64,000 nt of DNA, from positions 620,509,303-620,573,302 of the forward strand of contig CM060910.1 in NCBI GenBank assembly GCA_030737875.1. The letters are read 5' to 3'. The notes under the pieces are model-generated. The model saw only the letters and a list, made by a program, of their open reading frames with translations, did not search any database and had not been told where the DNA came from. Below, one piece after another: positions 45,426 through 58,500 of this stretch. The stretch's first letter is position 1; each line of letters starts with the position of its first letter. Both the position numbers and the translations under genes were made by a program. The stretch is from Allium sativum (lineage: Eukaryota; Streptophyta; Magnoliopsida; Asparagales; Amaryllidaceae).

Positions 45426-47272
45426 ATGGGATGTATAGGTTGGGATTGGGAAATAAACTAAATAATTACTTCGGTGTGGTTCGCTAATCCCGACTAGTTT
45501 GAAATGATATCCAAAGGAGGATTAAAGAATAAATTTAGAAGAATTTATCTTTGATAAAATTAATGGGAACCTTTCCCTAAGAATGTGATTTTGTGAATAA
45601 AAGAATATTCTGAATTGGAATGAGGCGTTTGTTGTGTTTGTGTAACATTCGTTTATTATATACGTGGGTTATTCAGAAAGGCCGGGTTTATACCCATTCT
45701 GAATAATCGATTCGACGAGATGTCGAAGATGAAGACGGTGGTTGAAGACCGGAAGTCTTCACATCGTTTGGGTGATTACTGATGATCTTGATTGGGCTGT
45801 ACACCCGAGATGAGGGAAACAGTTGGTGATCGTCCAGACGTACCTGGAGATGGATGGATATGCGAGGAAAGTGCCTCCGGTTTCGTTCAGACCCAGAACG
45901 AACTTGTAAATGGATTGTGTGTCTGACATTGGATTTTATTCTGTGTTTATTGATCTCTCTTAAATATACATCTGTTTGGCGGCGGAGAATTTATTCTCTT
46001 GCTTAACGCCCTTCTCTGAGACGTACGAGCTCAGAGGTTGTATATCGATGGACATCAGTCGCATTGAGTGAATTGCCAATGTGGCACGCGTAAGTGGCAA
46101 TTGATCAAGGCTTCTGTTGAAAAGCAAAGTCTTGTGGTTGATGATCAAAGCACGGCCTGTGTGGCGTAGCTTTGTGTATAACGTGAATTCGCGAGCCTCA
46201 CCCCTCGGTATGAGTCAAAAACGGGATAGTGACTGCAGGGAGAGCACGACGTTTCTTTCTAGCTAGGGTGGTGTCAGTGACCTACCAGCCCTGACATTTA
46301 TATACTTTTCACCTGTGTGGTTGTTGGAATGCGAGGCGCCTCGGATATAGGTCTGTAAGGACCGGGAAACGTGTGTTCAGGAATAACTAATCCTCAAAAG
46401 TAAGAGGGGACCGGCCCTGAAGATCCAAGGATCATAGTGGGGTCCTGGGACATTTGCTAGAGTGTCTCGAATCGGAGAGGAGCTTGCCCCTTGCGTCGGC
46501 TCATGACGGAAATCCAATTTCCAATACGTGATATTGCGGTTTTAATTGTAGAACTAGTATGGCGACATGATAGATGGTACCCATGCCGCCTATGATTGAT
46601 ATTTATGATTTGAAATTGTTTTGACACTATACACCTATAATAGTATCAAATAATGTGATTTAAACGTATCAAGCATGCTTTGGCTGTTATAAGGGAAAAC
46701 CCTATCCTCCGGCTTGCGTTGCATTGTGTGATGGGACCTGGGTCTTATAACAGCTTCATTTTTCTTTATTTAGCATTGCGCTGTTTGTTCTATGCACTGG
46801 TATTCTTGGGAGGAAACCCGTTCCGTGTTATACGGCGTGGTCCCTTGATTTACCTAACTTTAAAACCAAGATTAGTAACTGTTTTAGTTCTCACACCAGT
46901 CACATGACTGACCCGGAGTTTATTGTTTTAACCTAAACTCTGGGTGCCCCTATTTTCCGCATGGGCAGCTAGTAGTTTTGGTTTTGCAGATTCATATTTA
47001 CAGGGTGCTGATTTACAGCTGGAACGATGCTCGGAAAGCTCTGTATCCGTGTATCACTTTCAGTTGTGTTTTGTACTATTTTCCGCTGCTATGTAATTTA
47101 TTGTAATCTTTGATATTTGTCGAATGTAATTTATTCATTCATACTCTGTATATTCTTGTATCTGATGAATTGTTGTAATAACAATGAAATGTTCTTTCGT
47201 CTGCGTCCTTTTGTGTGTTGTTCTCAAAAGTATTCGTGTTTTCCTTTACGGGGAAGTTACGGGTTCTTACAG

Positions 47273-47284
47273 TGGTATCAGAGC
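47273..47284 (+). other. Primer-binding site of element E
   Basis: TGGTATCAGAGC, one base after the LTR. Confidence 0.92.
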
Positions 47285-47301
47285 TTTGGTTTACAGAGAA
47301 C

Positions 47302-47800
47302 TGTAAGAACCCGTAACTTCCCCGTGAAGGAAAGCCCGGATACTTTGAGAACAACACACAAAAGGACGCAGACGGAAGAACATTTCATTATTATTACAAC
47401 AATTCCATCAGATACAAGAATATACAGAGTATAAATGAATAAATTACATTCGATAAATATCAGAGATTTAAATTACATTTAAATACCTAGCAGCGGAAAA
47501 TAATACAAAAGCACAACTGAAAGTAATGCACGGATACAGAGCTTTCCGAGCATCGTTCCAGCTGTAAATCAGGACCCTGTGGATATAAATCTGCAAAACC
47601 AAAACTACTAGCTGCCCGTGCGAAAAATAGGGGCATCCAGATTTTAAGTTAAAACAATAAACTCCAGGTCAGTCATGGGACTGGTGTGAGAACTAAAACA
47701 GTTATTAATCTTTGTTTTTAAAGTTAGGTAAATCAAGGGACCACGCCGTATAACACGGAACGGGTATCCTCTCAAGAATACCAGTGCATAAAACAACAGC
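47302..47800 (-). mobile_element. Element F: LTR, outer part (left of insertion G)
   Basis: Starts TGTAAGAACCCGTAACTTCC. The A-family LTR 3' end read in reverse, 499 bp long, ending at the ACAGC target of G. It is inserted 30 bp into E's interior; AGAAC (47297-47301) is the presumed duplication. Confidence 0.85.
47796..47800. repeat. Target-site duplication ACAGC, left of G
   Basis: Identical to 62306-62310. F's sequence runs on across the two flanks. Confidence 0.93.
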
Positions 47801-50800
47801 TGACACGACCCGAACTTCCCCGTGAAGGAAAGCACGGATAGCGTTGAGAACAGGACAAAATAGAACGCTAACGGAAGAACATTTCATTGTTATTACAACA
47901 ATTCCATCAGATACAAGAATATACAGAGTATAAATGAATAAATTACAGTCGATAAATATCAGAGATTACAATAAATTACATAGCAGCGGAAAATAATACA
48001 AAAGCACAACTAGAAGTGATACACGGATACAGAGCTTTCCGAGCATCGTTCCAGCTGTATACCAGGAATCTGTGAATATAAATCTGCAAAACCAAAACTA
48101 CTAGCTGCCCGTGCGGAAAATAGGGGCACCCAGAGTTTAGGTTAAAACAATAAACTCCAGGTCAGTCATGGGACTGGTGTGAGAACTAAAACAGTTATTA
48201 ATATTGGTTTTAAAGTTAGGTAAATCAAGGGACCACGCCGTATAACACGGAACGGGTTTCCTCCCAAGAATACTAGTGCATAGAACAAACAGCGCAATGC
48301 TAAATAAAGAAAAATGAAGCTGTTATAAGACCCAGGTCCCATCACACAATGCAACGCAAGCCGGAGGATAGGGTTTTTACCTTATAACAGCCAAAGCATG
48401 CTTGATACGTTTAAAACACATTATTTTGATATTATAAGAAGTGTATAGTGTCAAAACATTTCAATCATAAATATAAATCATAGACGGCATGAGTGCCCCA
48501 TCCCACTATGTCGCCATACTAGGCTCTACAAATAAAGCCGAAATACACGTATTGGAAATTGGATTCCGTCATGAGTCGAGGCAAGGGGCAAGCTCCTCTC
48601 CGCGTTCGAGACACTCTAGCAAATGCCTCGGGACCGCACACAACAATCCCCTGGATCCTCCAAGGCCGGTCCTCTCTTACTTTTGAGGATTGGCAATTCC
48701 TGAACACACCTTTCCCGGTCCTTACAGACCTATATCCGAGGCGCCTCGTATCCAACAACCACACAGGTGAAAAGTATATAAATGTCAGGGCTGGTAGGTC
48801 ACTGACACCACCCTAGCTAGAAAGAAACGTCATGCACTCCTTGGGTCCGTCTCCCGTTTTTGACTCATACCGAGGTGTGAGGCTCGCGAATTCACGTTGT
48901 ACACAAAGCTACGCCACACAGGCCGTGCTTTGATCATCAACCACAAGACTTTGCTTTTCAACAAAAGCCCTGATCAATTGCCACTTACGCATGCCATATT
49001 GGCAATTCACTCCATGCGACTGATGTCCATCGATATACAACCTCTGAGCTCGTACGTCTCAGAGAAGGGCGTTAAGCAAGAGAATAAATTCTCCGCCGCC
49101 AAACAGATGTATATTTAATAGAGATCAATCAACATAGAATAAAATCCACTGTCAGACACACAATCCATTTACAAGTTCGTTCTGGGTCTGAACGAAAACG
49201 GAGGCACTTTCCTCGCATATCCATCCATCCCCAAGTACGTCTGGAAGATCACCAACTGTTTCCCTCATCTTGGGTGTACAGCCCAATCAAGATCATCAGT
49301 AATCACCCAAACGATGTGAAGACTTCCGGTCTTCAACCACCGTCTTCATCTTCGACATCTCGTCGAATCGGTTATTCAGAATGAGTATAACCCGGCCTTT
49401 CTGAATAACCCACGTATATAATTAACAAATGTTATACAAACACAACGAACGCCTCATTCCAATTCAGAATACTCTTTTATTCACAAAAACACATTCTTAG
49501 GAAAAGGTTCCCATTAATCTTATCAAAGATAAATTCTTCTAAATTTATTCTTCAATCCTCCTTTGGATATCATCTCAAACTAGTCGGGATTAGCGAACCA
49601 CACCGAAGTAATTATTTATTTTATTTCCCAATCCCAACCTATATATCCCCTGGAGCAAAACTGGTGATACTCCATATCTAACACCACGGTGTTATCGGTA
49701 AAATTAATTACCATTTCACGTTCAAATCTAATTAAAGATTTAACTATCACTTTGGAGCAAAACTGGTGGTACTCCATTCTCGATCACCTTTCAGATTTGA
49801 TAATTTAAATTATCAGTTCACATTTTAATCTAATTAAAGATTCATTAAAACTCCACTTAGTTTTAATCTTTTCAGAAATCGATATCTTGCCTTTAACTGG
49901 GTTAAAGAACCAATGTTATCTAAAACACGATTCACGATAAACCCAAATCACATTTGATATTAAATACAAGGCTTTGAATAGAAAATATATCGGCTTATAT
50001 TCAATATCAAATTCTGAAACCAACATATATCGTATTGGGAATAACGATATAAAATATATCTTTCAAATTCCCATAACAATATCTGTATAGTCACGAAATC
50101 CAACATCGAAATATCCCGAAGATGATTTCGATTCAACTCCAGTCCAAGCCACGTATTGGAAATATTGATTATTTTCAAAATCACTTTCAAATTCAATTTA
50201 TTTATTTAAAAATAAATTGATTTCTAATTCTAGTTCAAAACTAGTTCATTTCGATAAAAATTCATTTTTACCTATTCAAATGTGGAATTTTCCAGCCCAA
50301 TTCTTTCCAATTCACATATTATAATTTTACACAAATTATAGATATTTTTGATAATTTTATCAAGGCCCGTACAGTCGGTTTCCAACAACGGCCATCGAAC
50401 TGCATTTACAGCGACCTTTTTCGAATTTGATTTGGACATAATTCCAAATCCAACCGTTAGATTTCAAATTTCTAATATTCATTGGAAAGCTCTTTTCGAT
50501 ACGAACCCAACGGTTCCGGGTTTAGGAGAATCCGACGGTCGGATCTCCCGCAATGTCCGTTTGAAATAAATGGTCGAAATTCACGAACTGCCGCGGCGCG
50601 GCGCGTTCTATTCAGGCCATTATATTATATATATAATATATATTTCGTCGATTTCTATTTAAAACGAATTATATAAATAGTTTTAAAATCGTTTCAAAAG
50701 CAATTTCAACTTTCTTTTCAATTCAAATCAGAATTGAATTCTTCTTTATAAATTCGTTTTAAAATTCATTTCAATTCAATTCAAATTTTAATTCAATTTG

Positions 50801-50837
50801 AATTCATTTCAATTCACTTTCAATTCAATTTGAATTC

Positions 50838-51180
50838 GTTTTCAATTCAATTCATTTCGAAATCGTTTTCAATTCAATTCATTTCGAAATCGTTTTCAAT
50901 TCAATTTATTTCGAAATCGTTTTCAATTCAATTTATTTCGAAATCGTTTTCAATTCAATTCATTTCGAAATCGTTTTCAATTCAATTCATTTCGAAATCG
51001 TTTTCAATTCAATTCATTTCGAAATCATTTTCAATTCAATTCATTTCGAAATCGTTTTCAATTCAATTTATTTCGAAATCGTTTTCAATTCAATTTATTT
51101 CGAAATCGTTTTCAATTCAATTTATTTCGAAATCGTTTTCAATTCAATTCATTTCGAAATCGTTTTCGATTCAATTCATT
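50838..51180 (-). repeat. 27-bp minisatellite of G, left LTR
   Basis: About 12-13 units. Both G LTRs have the same number but differ at a few unit variants (for example ATCATTTT for ATCGTTTT). Confidence 0.92.
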
Positions 51181-52716
51181 TTAAATTTCAATTTTAAAAT
51201 ATTTAATTTCGAAATCACTTTTCAATATTCGTTATACAACGAATAAAATCGATATAAATATCGTTCACGTTAAAATGGCGCAAAACTAATCAACACGGCT
51301 TTATATTTTTCACAACTTCTTTATTTTATTCAACAAATGAATATTTATCCCATTCAACACATGAATCTATATTTTTTTTTCAACCCATGACTAATCTCAA
51401 CACATGAGTACTGTCAACACATCACTATTTTTGTTATGTGAAATATTTTATAAAACTATGGTATCTATCGTTTGATTTTTATTAGACTTCTACTGGAAAG
51501 TAGTTCTAATTTTAAATATGATAAAGATGTAAATTTTTATTATATAAAATATTTCACTCAACACATGAACATCGTCAACACATGATTATTTTTATATTCA
51601 ACACATGAATTTTCTTTTATAATATTCATTATTTTCCCGATTGGAATGAGGCCCAATCAATCACCATATAACGTTAATTATATGGATTCCATACAACACA
51701 TGTATATAATAGCATTGAAAATAATCAATCATCAACCAAAGTGCACTACACTGTATAAGCATCAAATATAGATATCTGACGCTTATAACAGCCTGTCAAT
51801 CAACCGATCGACATATTTAATCAATCAGGATGAGTGAACATCAAATTTCATCCCAACACCCGTGTAGGGTTTCAAACAATCAAACACAGATTTTATTTGT
51901 GCAGTTGGGCGATGTGTAAAATTTATCGACCCAATCAATATCAGTCAAATCAGTGTATATAAACAAATCGGCCGATTTGTTTATAAATATTTATCTATTC
52001 ACTTTCGCGTTAAAAATTATATTTTTAACGATAATATATTTTATTTTAACACATGAATTTCTATTCATTTCACTTACACAATAAAAATGATATTTTTATT
52101 TTTCTAACATATTTTAGAAAATTTCGGCGGCATAACGGCACGATACTAGAAACGGGACGAGGCCTAGCCTTATCCCCGGTCTAGTGAAGGCCCACGCCAT
52201 TCACACATCAATCAAATCAATTTCAATTCACCAAATAATTCAATTCAAACCAATAACCTAACCAACTACACAATCAAACAATTTAACAAACAAGCCATCC
52301 ATGGTCTGTGGATGACGGGTGTCGGGTGCTTCTAAGCACCGTCTGCATCCTAGTATATATATATATAACTAGAAAAGAAATTTAGAGTGAGAAGTTCTCA
52401 CCTAAAGCTATCCAATACCACGACTCTTCATTTATAGAAATCTTCTTCGTTATCCCATCTTCGTCATCCTCGTTGCCCGTAGTCACTATATACATAAAAA
52501 TCACATTTTTATATTTTGATGTCTTTAAAATAAAAATCACATTTTTATTTGTTCGTTTTCAATTTAAAATCATATTTTTATAATCACTTCATATATTTAA
52601 AAATCGAATTTTCACTTCTATGCTATTCTATATATAAAAATCGAATTTTTACTACTATGTTATATAGATAAAAATTATATTTTTATCACGCTATTTTCTA
52701 TATAAAGATTTCGCCT

Positions 52717-52790
52717 TTTTAAATTTAAAGATTTCACCTTTTTAAATTTAAAGATTTCACCTTTTTAAATTTAAAGATTTCACCTTTATA
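52717..52790 (+). repeat. Short AT tandem repeat in the G LTR
   Basis: Four near-identical copies of a 23-24-bp unit containing AAAGATTTCACCTTTTT. The partner LTR has it near 60473-60556. Confidence 0.85.
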
Positions 52791-54523
52791 AAAATCATCA
52801 CTTGATTTCAACGTATATAAAATAAAAATCAGATTTTTATTTTGCTACATATACAAAGATGATATTTTTAATATTCTTATCATGTAAAAATTATATTTTT
52901 ATCACTCTACCTAACCAAAAATCATATTTTTACATCTTCTACTTAATAAAGATTATATTTTTAATACTTTAAAAATATAAAAATCATATTTTTAATTCTT
53001 TAAAAATATAAAAATCATATTTTTAATATTTCTATATAGTAAAGATTATATTTTTAATACTTTAAAAATATAAAAATCATATTTTGATCACTTTAAAAAC
53101 TGAATTAAACATAAGCTAAAAACTGATTTATATAAAAACTAAATCTTAATAAAAACTGATTTTAAAAAAAAACTGAAATTAAAATTGTGTGGATCCGTAC
53201 CTTACGTAGGTGAAGCAGAAAAGAAAGGGGGTTGTTGAAAGGTGCTCACGGCATGGGGCTTCACGGTTTAAAGGAGGAAAAGGGGGTTCAGAGGGGGGGG
53301 GGGGTCTGAACGCGAGGCTGCTGGCCGAAGGGGCGGCGGCGGCTCTGGTGTCGGCGGGGAGGAGGGCTAGGGCGCGGTTTGACTGAGGGAGGGGTTTGGG
53401 TGGATCGCGCGTCGTATGGGTCTGAGGGCTTTGGCGTCGAGTTGACGCAAGGGAGGGGATCTTGGGTTGATCGGAGAAGGGGGCGGAGGCGAGGGAGGGG
53501 GTGCGGCGATCGCTAGGTGGGAGGCGGCGTCACAGGCGCGGTGGCACGAGGGTCAACGCGGCGGCTGGTTCTCTCTCTTTTTTTTTATTAATCTGTTGAA
53601 TGAAAACGAGAAAAAAAGGGGGGGTTCATATTTTTTTTTATTTTTTTTATCCCAAGGAGTTGACTTTTTTATTCGACTTCGAAACGAGGCCCACCGACTG
53701 TCGCCCATAGCGTTTCACCCCCATTCTGAACACAGTGGGATATGTATCGCAGGTTGATTTGATCGTTTGAATCAGTTTCTGTTGAATTCACATTTAAATC
53801 GCTATATTGAATTTTTAAACGTACATTTCAAATCACTGGGGTCACATACTAGCTCGAAAAATTCCAGAAAAATATTTTCTAGCTTCGTATTGACGATACG
53901 GTCCTAACAAAACTAGTTTCGTCGAATTCTGAGACCGTTAGAAAAATGGCCAATTTCCAGTCGATTAAAATCAACTGAAACTGGTCAAACGCGTTTTCCT
54001 TTGCCACGCTCACATATTGATTCGAAAAATTATGAAATTTGGAATCTAGCAATAACTTGACATCACGGACCCAACAAAAGTGGTTTCGTCGAAATCCGAG
54101 GTTGTTTGCAAAATGTCCATTTTTAAGGGCCTGAATTCCATAGCGACTATTCAGAATTTTCAACTGGACATATCTTTTGATTCTCGCTACGAAATTTTGA
54201 TCTTTCGGATTCGTTGGAAAGATATTACCAATTAGATCCTATTATTTTTGGTTTCACTAAAATCCGGATTGTTTTGCACCCGGTATATTCAATTGAAGTT
54301 TGAAATCGAATTATCGAACTACCGCGCCATTTTCGATTCTATTTATAATTATATATAATTATTTATATTCTAACGGCGGCGTATATAATATATACGTTCG
54401 AATTATATTCAAAATAAATTTTCTCGTCGATTTTATTTAAAATAATTCATTTTAAATATTCAAATTCGCTAAAATTGCCAAAATAAAAATTTCAAACTGG
54501 CTCGCATTTTACGGATTATTACA

Positions 54524-54536
54524 ATCTCCCGCACTT
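54524..54536 (-). other. Polypurine tract of element G
   Basis: Minus-strand AAGTGCGGGAGAT adjoining the 3' LTR; one base differs from A. Confidence 0.88.
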
Positions 54537-55546
54537 AAAACTTTTCGTCCCCGAAAAGGAACAAAGTCGAAAGTGGTTTGATTAATCAGCTCTACGTTCG
54601 ATCTGGCTTTCGTTCTCCAACTTTTCAGTTTCTGAGAATTTTCAAAATTTCAAAAATTTGGCTAACACCCTAAATTTTCGAAAAATTTCGCCATAACCTC
54701 CCGTGCACCGGGAGCATCGGGGAATTTCAAATAGCTTCCCCGGTCCTTCAGATCTCAAAAAGAAAAAGAAAAAGCCAAGCGGCTAGCCAATAGGCTCACA
54801 AAATCATCATCACCCAAACAAAACAGTAAATTATGTAATAAACATGTACCTATTTGTCGGGCAAACAAATTTTATTCTTCGGCTCTAGCCTCCTTGCTAT
54901 GACCTGTTCAATGTAAGTATATGTATATGCAAGCAAATGCGACCGATTTTCAATACAATTCAATATTCGATACAATTAGACTAAATGGTTCAAAATTAGC
55001 AAACAAATAGGCAAACAACACAAACATCAATCAATTAGTGAATTAGAGTTTCAAATTCATAAATTTGATATATATACAAAAAATCATGTTTTGATGCCAA
55101 TTCACAACAAAGTGTTCTAACTATATAAGTTTTGGTTCTCACACCAGTCTAATGGAAATATATAGAAATCACACCTTCGAAATTCGAATATGAATACTGA
55201 TGATGATGCACCATCATCAGAATCATCCCCGGATGTCTAGAATGTGATTCTATATCTACCCAGTATATTAAAACTTCGAATATACGTTCATGACGCGTAT
55301 ACGCGAAATCTATATATACTCGATTGTCCATATTCAAAATAAATAAATATTCAAATACGTTTAAAACGATTTAAATTTTCCAAACAAATTTTTTTTTATT
55401 TGAAAAATATACTCTTCACACTCGTTCTAGGATACTACTGATCCTATCTCTAACGAGTAATTCTAATTGGATATTGCTAATCCAATATCTGATGAATTCT
55501 TTCGTATGGTTCTAATGTGTCTTGTTCTCGAGCTCTGTAAACAAAA

Positions 55547-55558
55547 GCTCTGATACCA
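55547..55558 (-). other. Primer-binding site of element G
   Basis: Minus-strand TGGTATCAGAGC, three bases from the 5' LTR. Confidence 0.92.
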
Positions 55559-55561
55559 AAC

Positions 55562-58500
55562 TGACACGACCCGAACTTCCCCGTGAAGGAAAGCACGGAT
55601 AGCGTTGAGATCAGGACAAAATAGAACGCTAACGGAAGAACATTTCATTGTTATTACAACAATTCCATCAGATACAAGAATATACAGAGTATAAATGAAT
55701 AAATTACAGTCGATAAATATCCGAGATTACAATAAATTACATAGCAGCGGAAAATAATACAAAAGCACAACTAGAAGTGATACACGGATACAGAGCTTTC
55801 CAAGCATCGTTCCAGCTGTATACCAGGAATCTGTGAATATAAATCTGCAAAACCAAAACTACTAGCTACCCGTGCGGAAAATAGGGGCACCCAGAGTTTA
55901 GGTTAAAACAATAAACTCCAGGTCAGTCATGGGACTGGTGTGAGAACTAAAACAGTTATTAATATTGGTTTTAAAGTTAGGTAAATCAAGGGACCACGCC
56001 GTATAACACGGAACGGGTTTCCTCCCAAGAATACCAGTGCATAGAACAAACAGCGCAATGCTAAATAAAGAAAAATGAAGCTGTTATAAGACCCAGGTCC
56101 CATCACACAATGCAACGCAAGCCGGAGGATAGGGTTTTTACCTTATAACAGCCAAAGCATGCTTGATACGTTTAAAACACATTATTTTGATATTATAAGA
56201 AGTGTATAGTGTCAAAACATTTCAATCATAAATATAAATCATAGACGGCATGAGTGCCCCATCCCACTATGTCGCCATACTAGGCTCTACAAATAAAGCC
56301 GAAATACACGTATTGGAAATTGGATTCCGTCATGAGTCGAGGCAAGGGGCAAGCTCCTCTCCGCGTTCGAGACACTCTAGCAAATGCCTCGGGACCGCAC
56401 ACAGCAATCCCCTGGATCCTCCAAGGCCGGTCCTCTCTTACTTTTGAGGATTGGCAATTCCTGAACACACGTTTCCCGGTCCTTACAGACCTATATCCGA
56501 GGCGCCTCATATCCAACAACCACACAGGTGAAAAGTATATAAATGTCAGGGCTGGTAGGTCACTGACACCACCCTAGCTAGAAAGAAACGTCATGCACTC
56601 CTTGGGTCCGTCTCCCGTTTTTGACTCATACCGAGGTGTGAGGCTCGCGAATTCACGTTGTACACAAAGCTACGCCACACAGGCCGTGCTTTGATCATCA
56701 ACCACAAGACTTTGCTTTTCAACAAAAGCCCTGATCAATTGCCACTTACGCATGCCACATTGGCAATTCACTCCATGCGACTGATGTCCATCGATATACA
56801 ACCTCTGAGCTCGTACGTCTCAGAGAAGGGCGTTAAGCAAGAGAATAAATTCTCCGCCGCCAAACAGATGTATATTTAATAGAGATCAATCAACATAGAA
56901 TAAAATCCACTGTCAGACACACAATCCATTTACAAGTTCGTTCTGGGTCTGAACGAAACCGGAGGCACTTTCCTCTCATATCCATCCATCCCCAAGTACG
57001 TCTGGAAGATCACCAACTGTTTCCCTCATCTTGGGTGTACAGCCCAATCAAGATCATCAGTAATCACCCAAACGATGTGAAGACTTCCGGTCTTCAACCA
57101 CCGTCTTCATCTTCGACATCTCGTCGAATCGGTTATTCAGAATGGGTATAACCCGGCCTTTCTGAATAACCCACGTATATAATTAACAAATGTTACACAA
57201 ACACAACGAACGCCTCATTCCAATTCAGAATATTCTTTTATTCACAAAAACACATTCTTAGGAAAAGGTTCCCATTAATCTTATCAAAGATAAATTCTTC
57301 TAAATTTATTCTTCAATCCTCCTTTGGATATCATCTCAAACTAGTCGGGATTAGCGAACCACACCGAAGTAATTATTTATTTTATTTCCCAATCCCAACC
57401 TTATATCCCCTGGAGCAAAACTGGTGATACTCCATATCTAACACCACGGTGTTATCGGTAAAATTAATTACCATTTCACGTTCAAATCTAATTAAAGATT
57501 TAACTATCGCTTTGGAGCAAAACTGGTGGTACTCCATTCTCGATCACCTTTCAGATTTGATAATTTAAATTATCAATTCACATTTTAATCTAATTAAAGA
57601 TTCATTAAAACTCCACTTAGTTTTAATCTTTTCAGAAATCGATATCTTGCCTTTAACTGGGTTAAAGAACCAATGTTATCTAAAACACGATTCACGATAA
57701 ACCCAAATCACATTTGATATTAAATACAAGGCTTTGAATAGAAAATATATCGGCTTATATTCAATATCAAATTCTGAAACCAACATATATCGTATTGGGA
57801 ATAACGATATAAAATATATCTTTCAAATTCCCATAACAATATCTGTATAGTCACGAAATCCAACATCGAAATATCCCGAAGATGATTTCGATTCAACTCC
57901 AGTCCAAGCCACGTATTGGAAATATTGATTATTTTCAAAATCACTTTCAAATTCAATTTATTTATTTAAAAATAAATTGATTTTTAATTCTAGTTCAAAA
58001 CTAGTTCATTTCGATAAAAAATCATTTTTACCTATTCAAATGTGGAATTTTCCAGCCCAATTCTTTCCAATTCACATATTATAATTTTACACAAATTATA
58101 GATATTTTTGATAATTTTATCAAGGCCCGTACAGTCGGTTTCCAACAACGGCCATCGAACTGCACTTACAGCGACCTTTTTCGAATTTGATTTGGACATA
58201 ATACCAAATCCAACCGTTAGATTTCAAATTTCTAATATTCATTGGAAAGCTCTTTTCGATACGAACCCAATGGTTCCGGTTTTAGGAGAATCCGACGGGG
58301 GATCTCCCGCAATGTCCGTTTGAAATAAATGGTCGAAATTCACGAACTGCCGCGGCGCTGCGCGTTCTATTCAGGCCATTATATTATATATATAATATAT
58401 ATAATATATATTTCGTCGATTTCTATTTAAAACGAATTATATAAATAGTTTTAAAATCGTTTCAAAAGCAATTTCAACTTTCTTTTCAATTCAAATCAAA

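Larger units (their letters stand above)
40447..47271 (+). repeat. Element E 5' LTR (6.8 kb)
   Basis: Same module order as A, diverged in the spacers: CT-rich leader 41359-41760 with long G and C runs near 41417-41458; donor-like GTGAGT 41762-41767; TATA-like 42438-42449 and hairpin 42463-42478; eight TCATGTGTTGA-like words 43199-43475; 27-bp minisatellite; one 47-nt hairpin unit; twin hairpins 45302-45425. A ~150-bp segment present in A near 9360-9490 (and in F) is missing. The 94-codon frame of A is broken here by TGA near 40879. Confidence 0.88.
40447..47301 (+). mobile_element. Element E: giant-LTR element, 5' LTR and first 30 bp of interior
   Basis: 5' LTR 40447-47271 (6,825 bp, TGTAATAACCC to GTTCTTACA), followed by the primer site and a few bases of interior, then cut by F at 47302. 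It is inserted in D; the presumed duplicated target ACAGA is at 40442-40446. The interior and 3' LTR must lie beyond 64000. Confidence 0.85.
47801..54523 (-). repeat. Element G 3' LTR (6.7 kb)
   Basis: Modules in plus coordinates, reverse order to A: inverted repeat near 48320-48395, stem-loop chain 49040-49400, twin hairpins 49652-49775, single hairpin unit near 49904-49946, 27-bp minisatellite 50838-51180, hairpin and TATA-like box 52325-52367, palindromic AT arrays 52490-53170, donor-like site 53195-53200, CT-rich (minus) leader 53210-53640, reading frame 54163-53879. Confidence 0.92.
54524..55561 (-). mobile_element. Element G interior (non-coding, 1.0 kb)
   Basis: Homologous throughout to A's interior in reverse complement (for example ACCTATTTGTCGGGCAAAC near 54848). 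It carries no gag or pol remnant. Confidence 0.87.
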
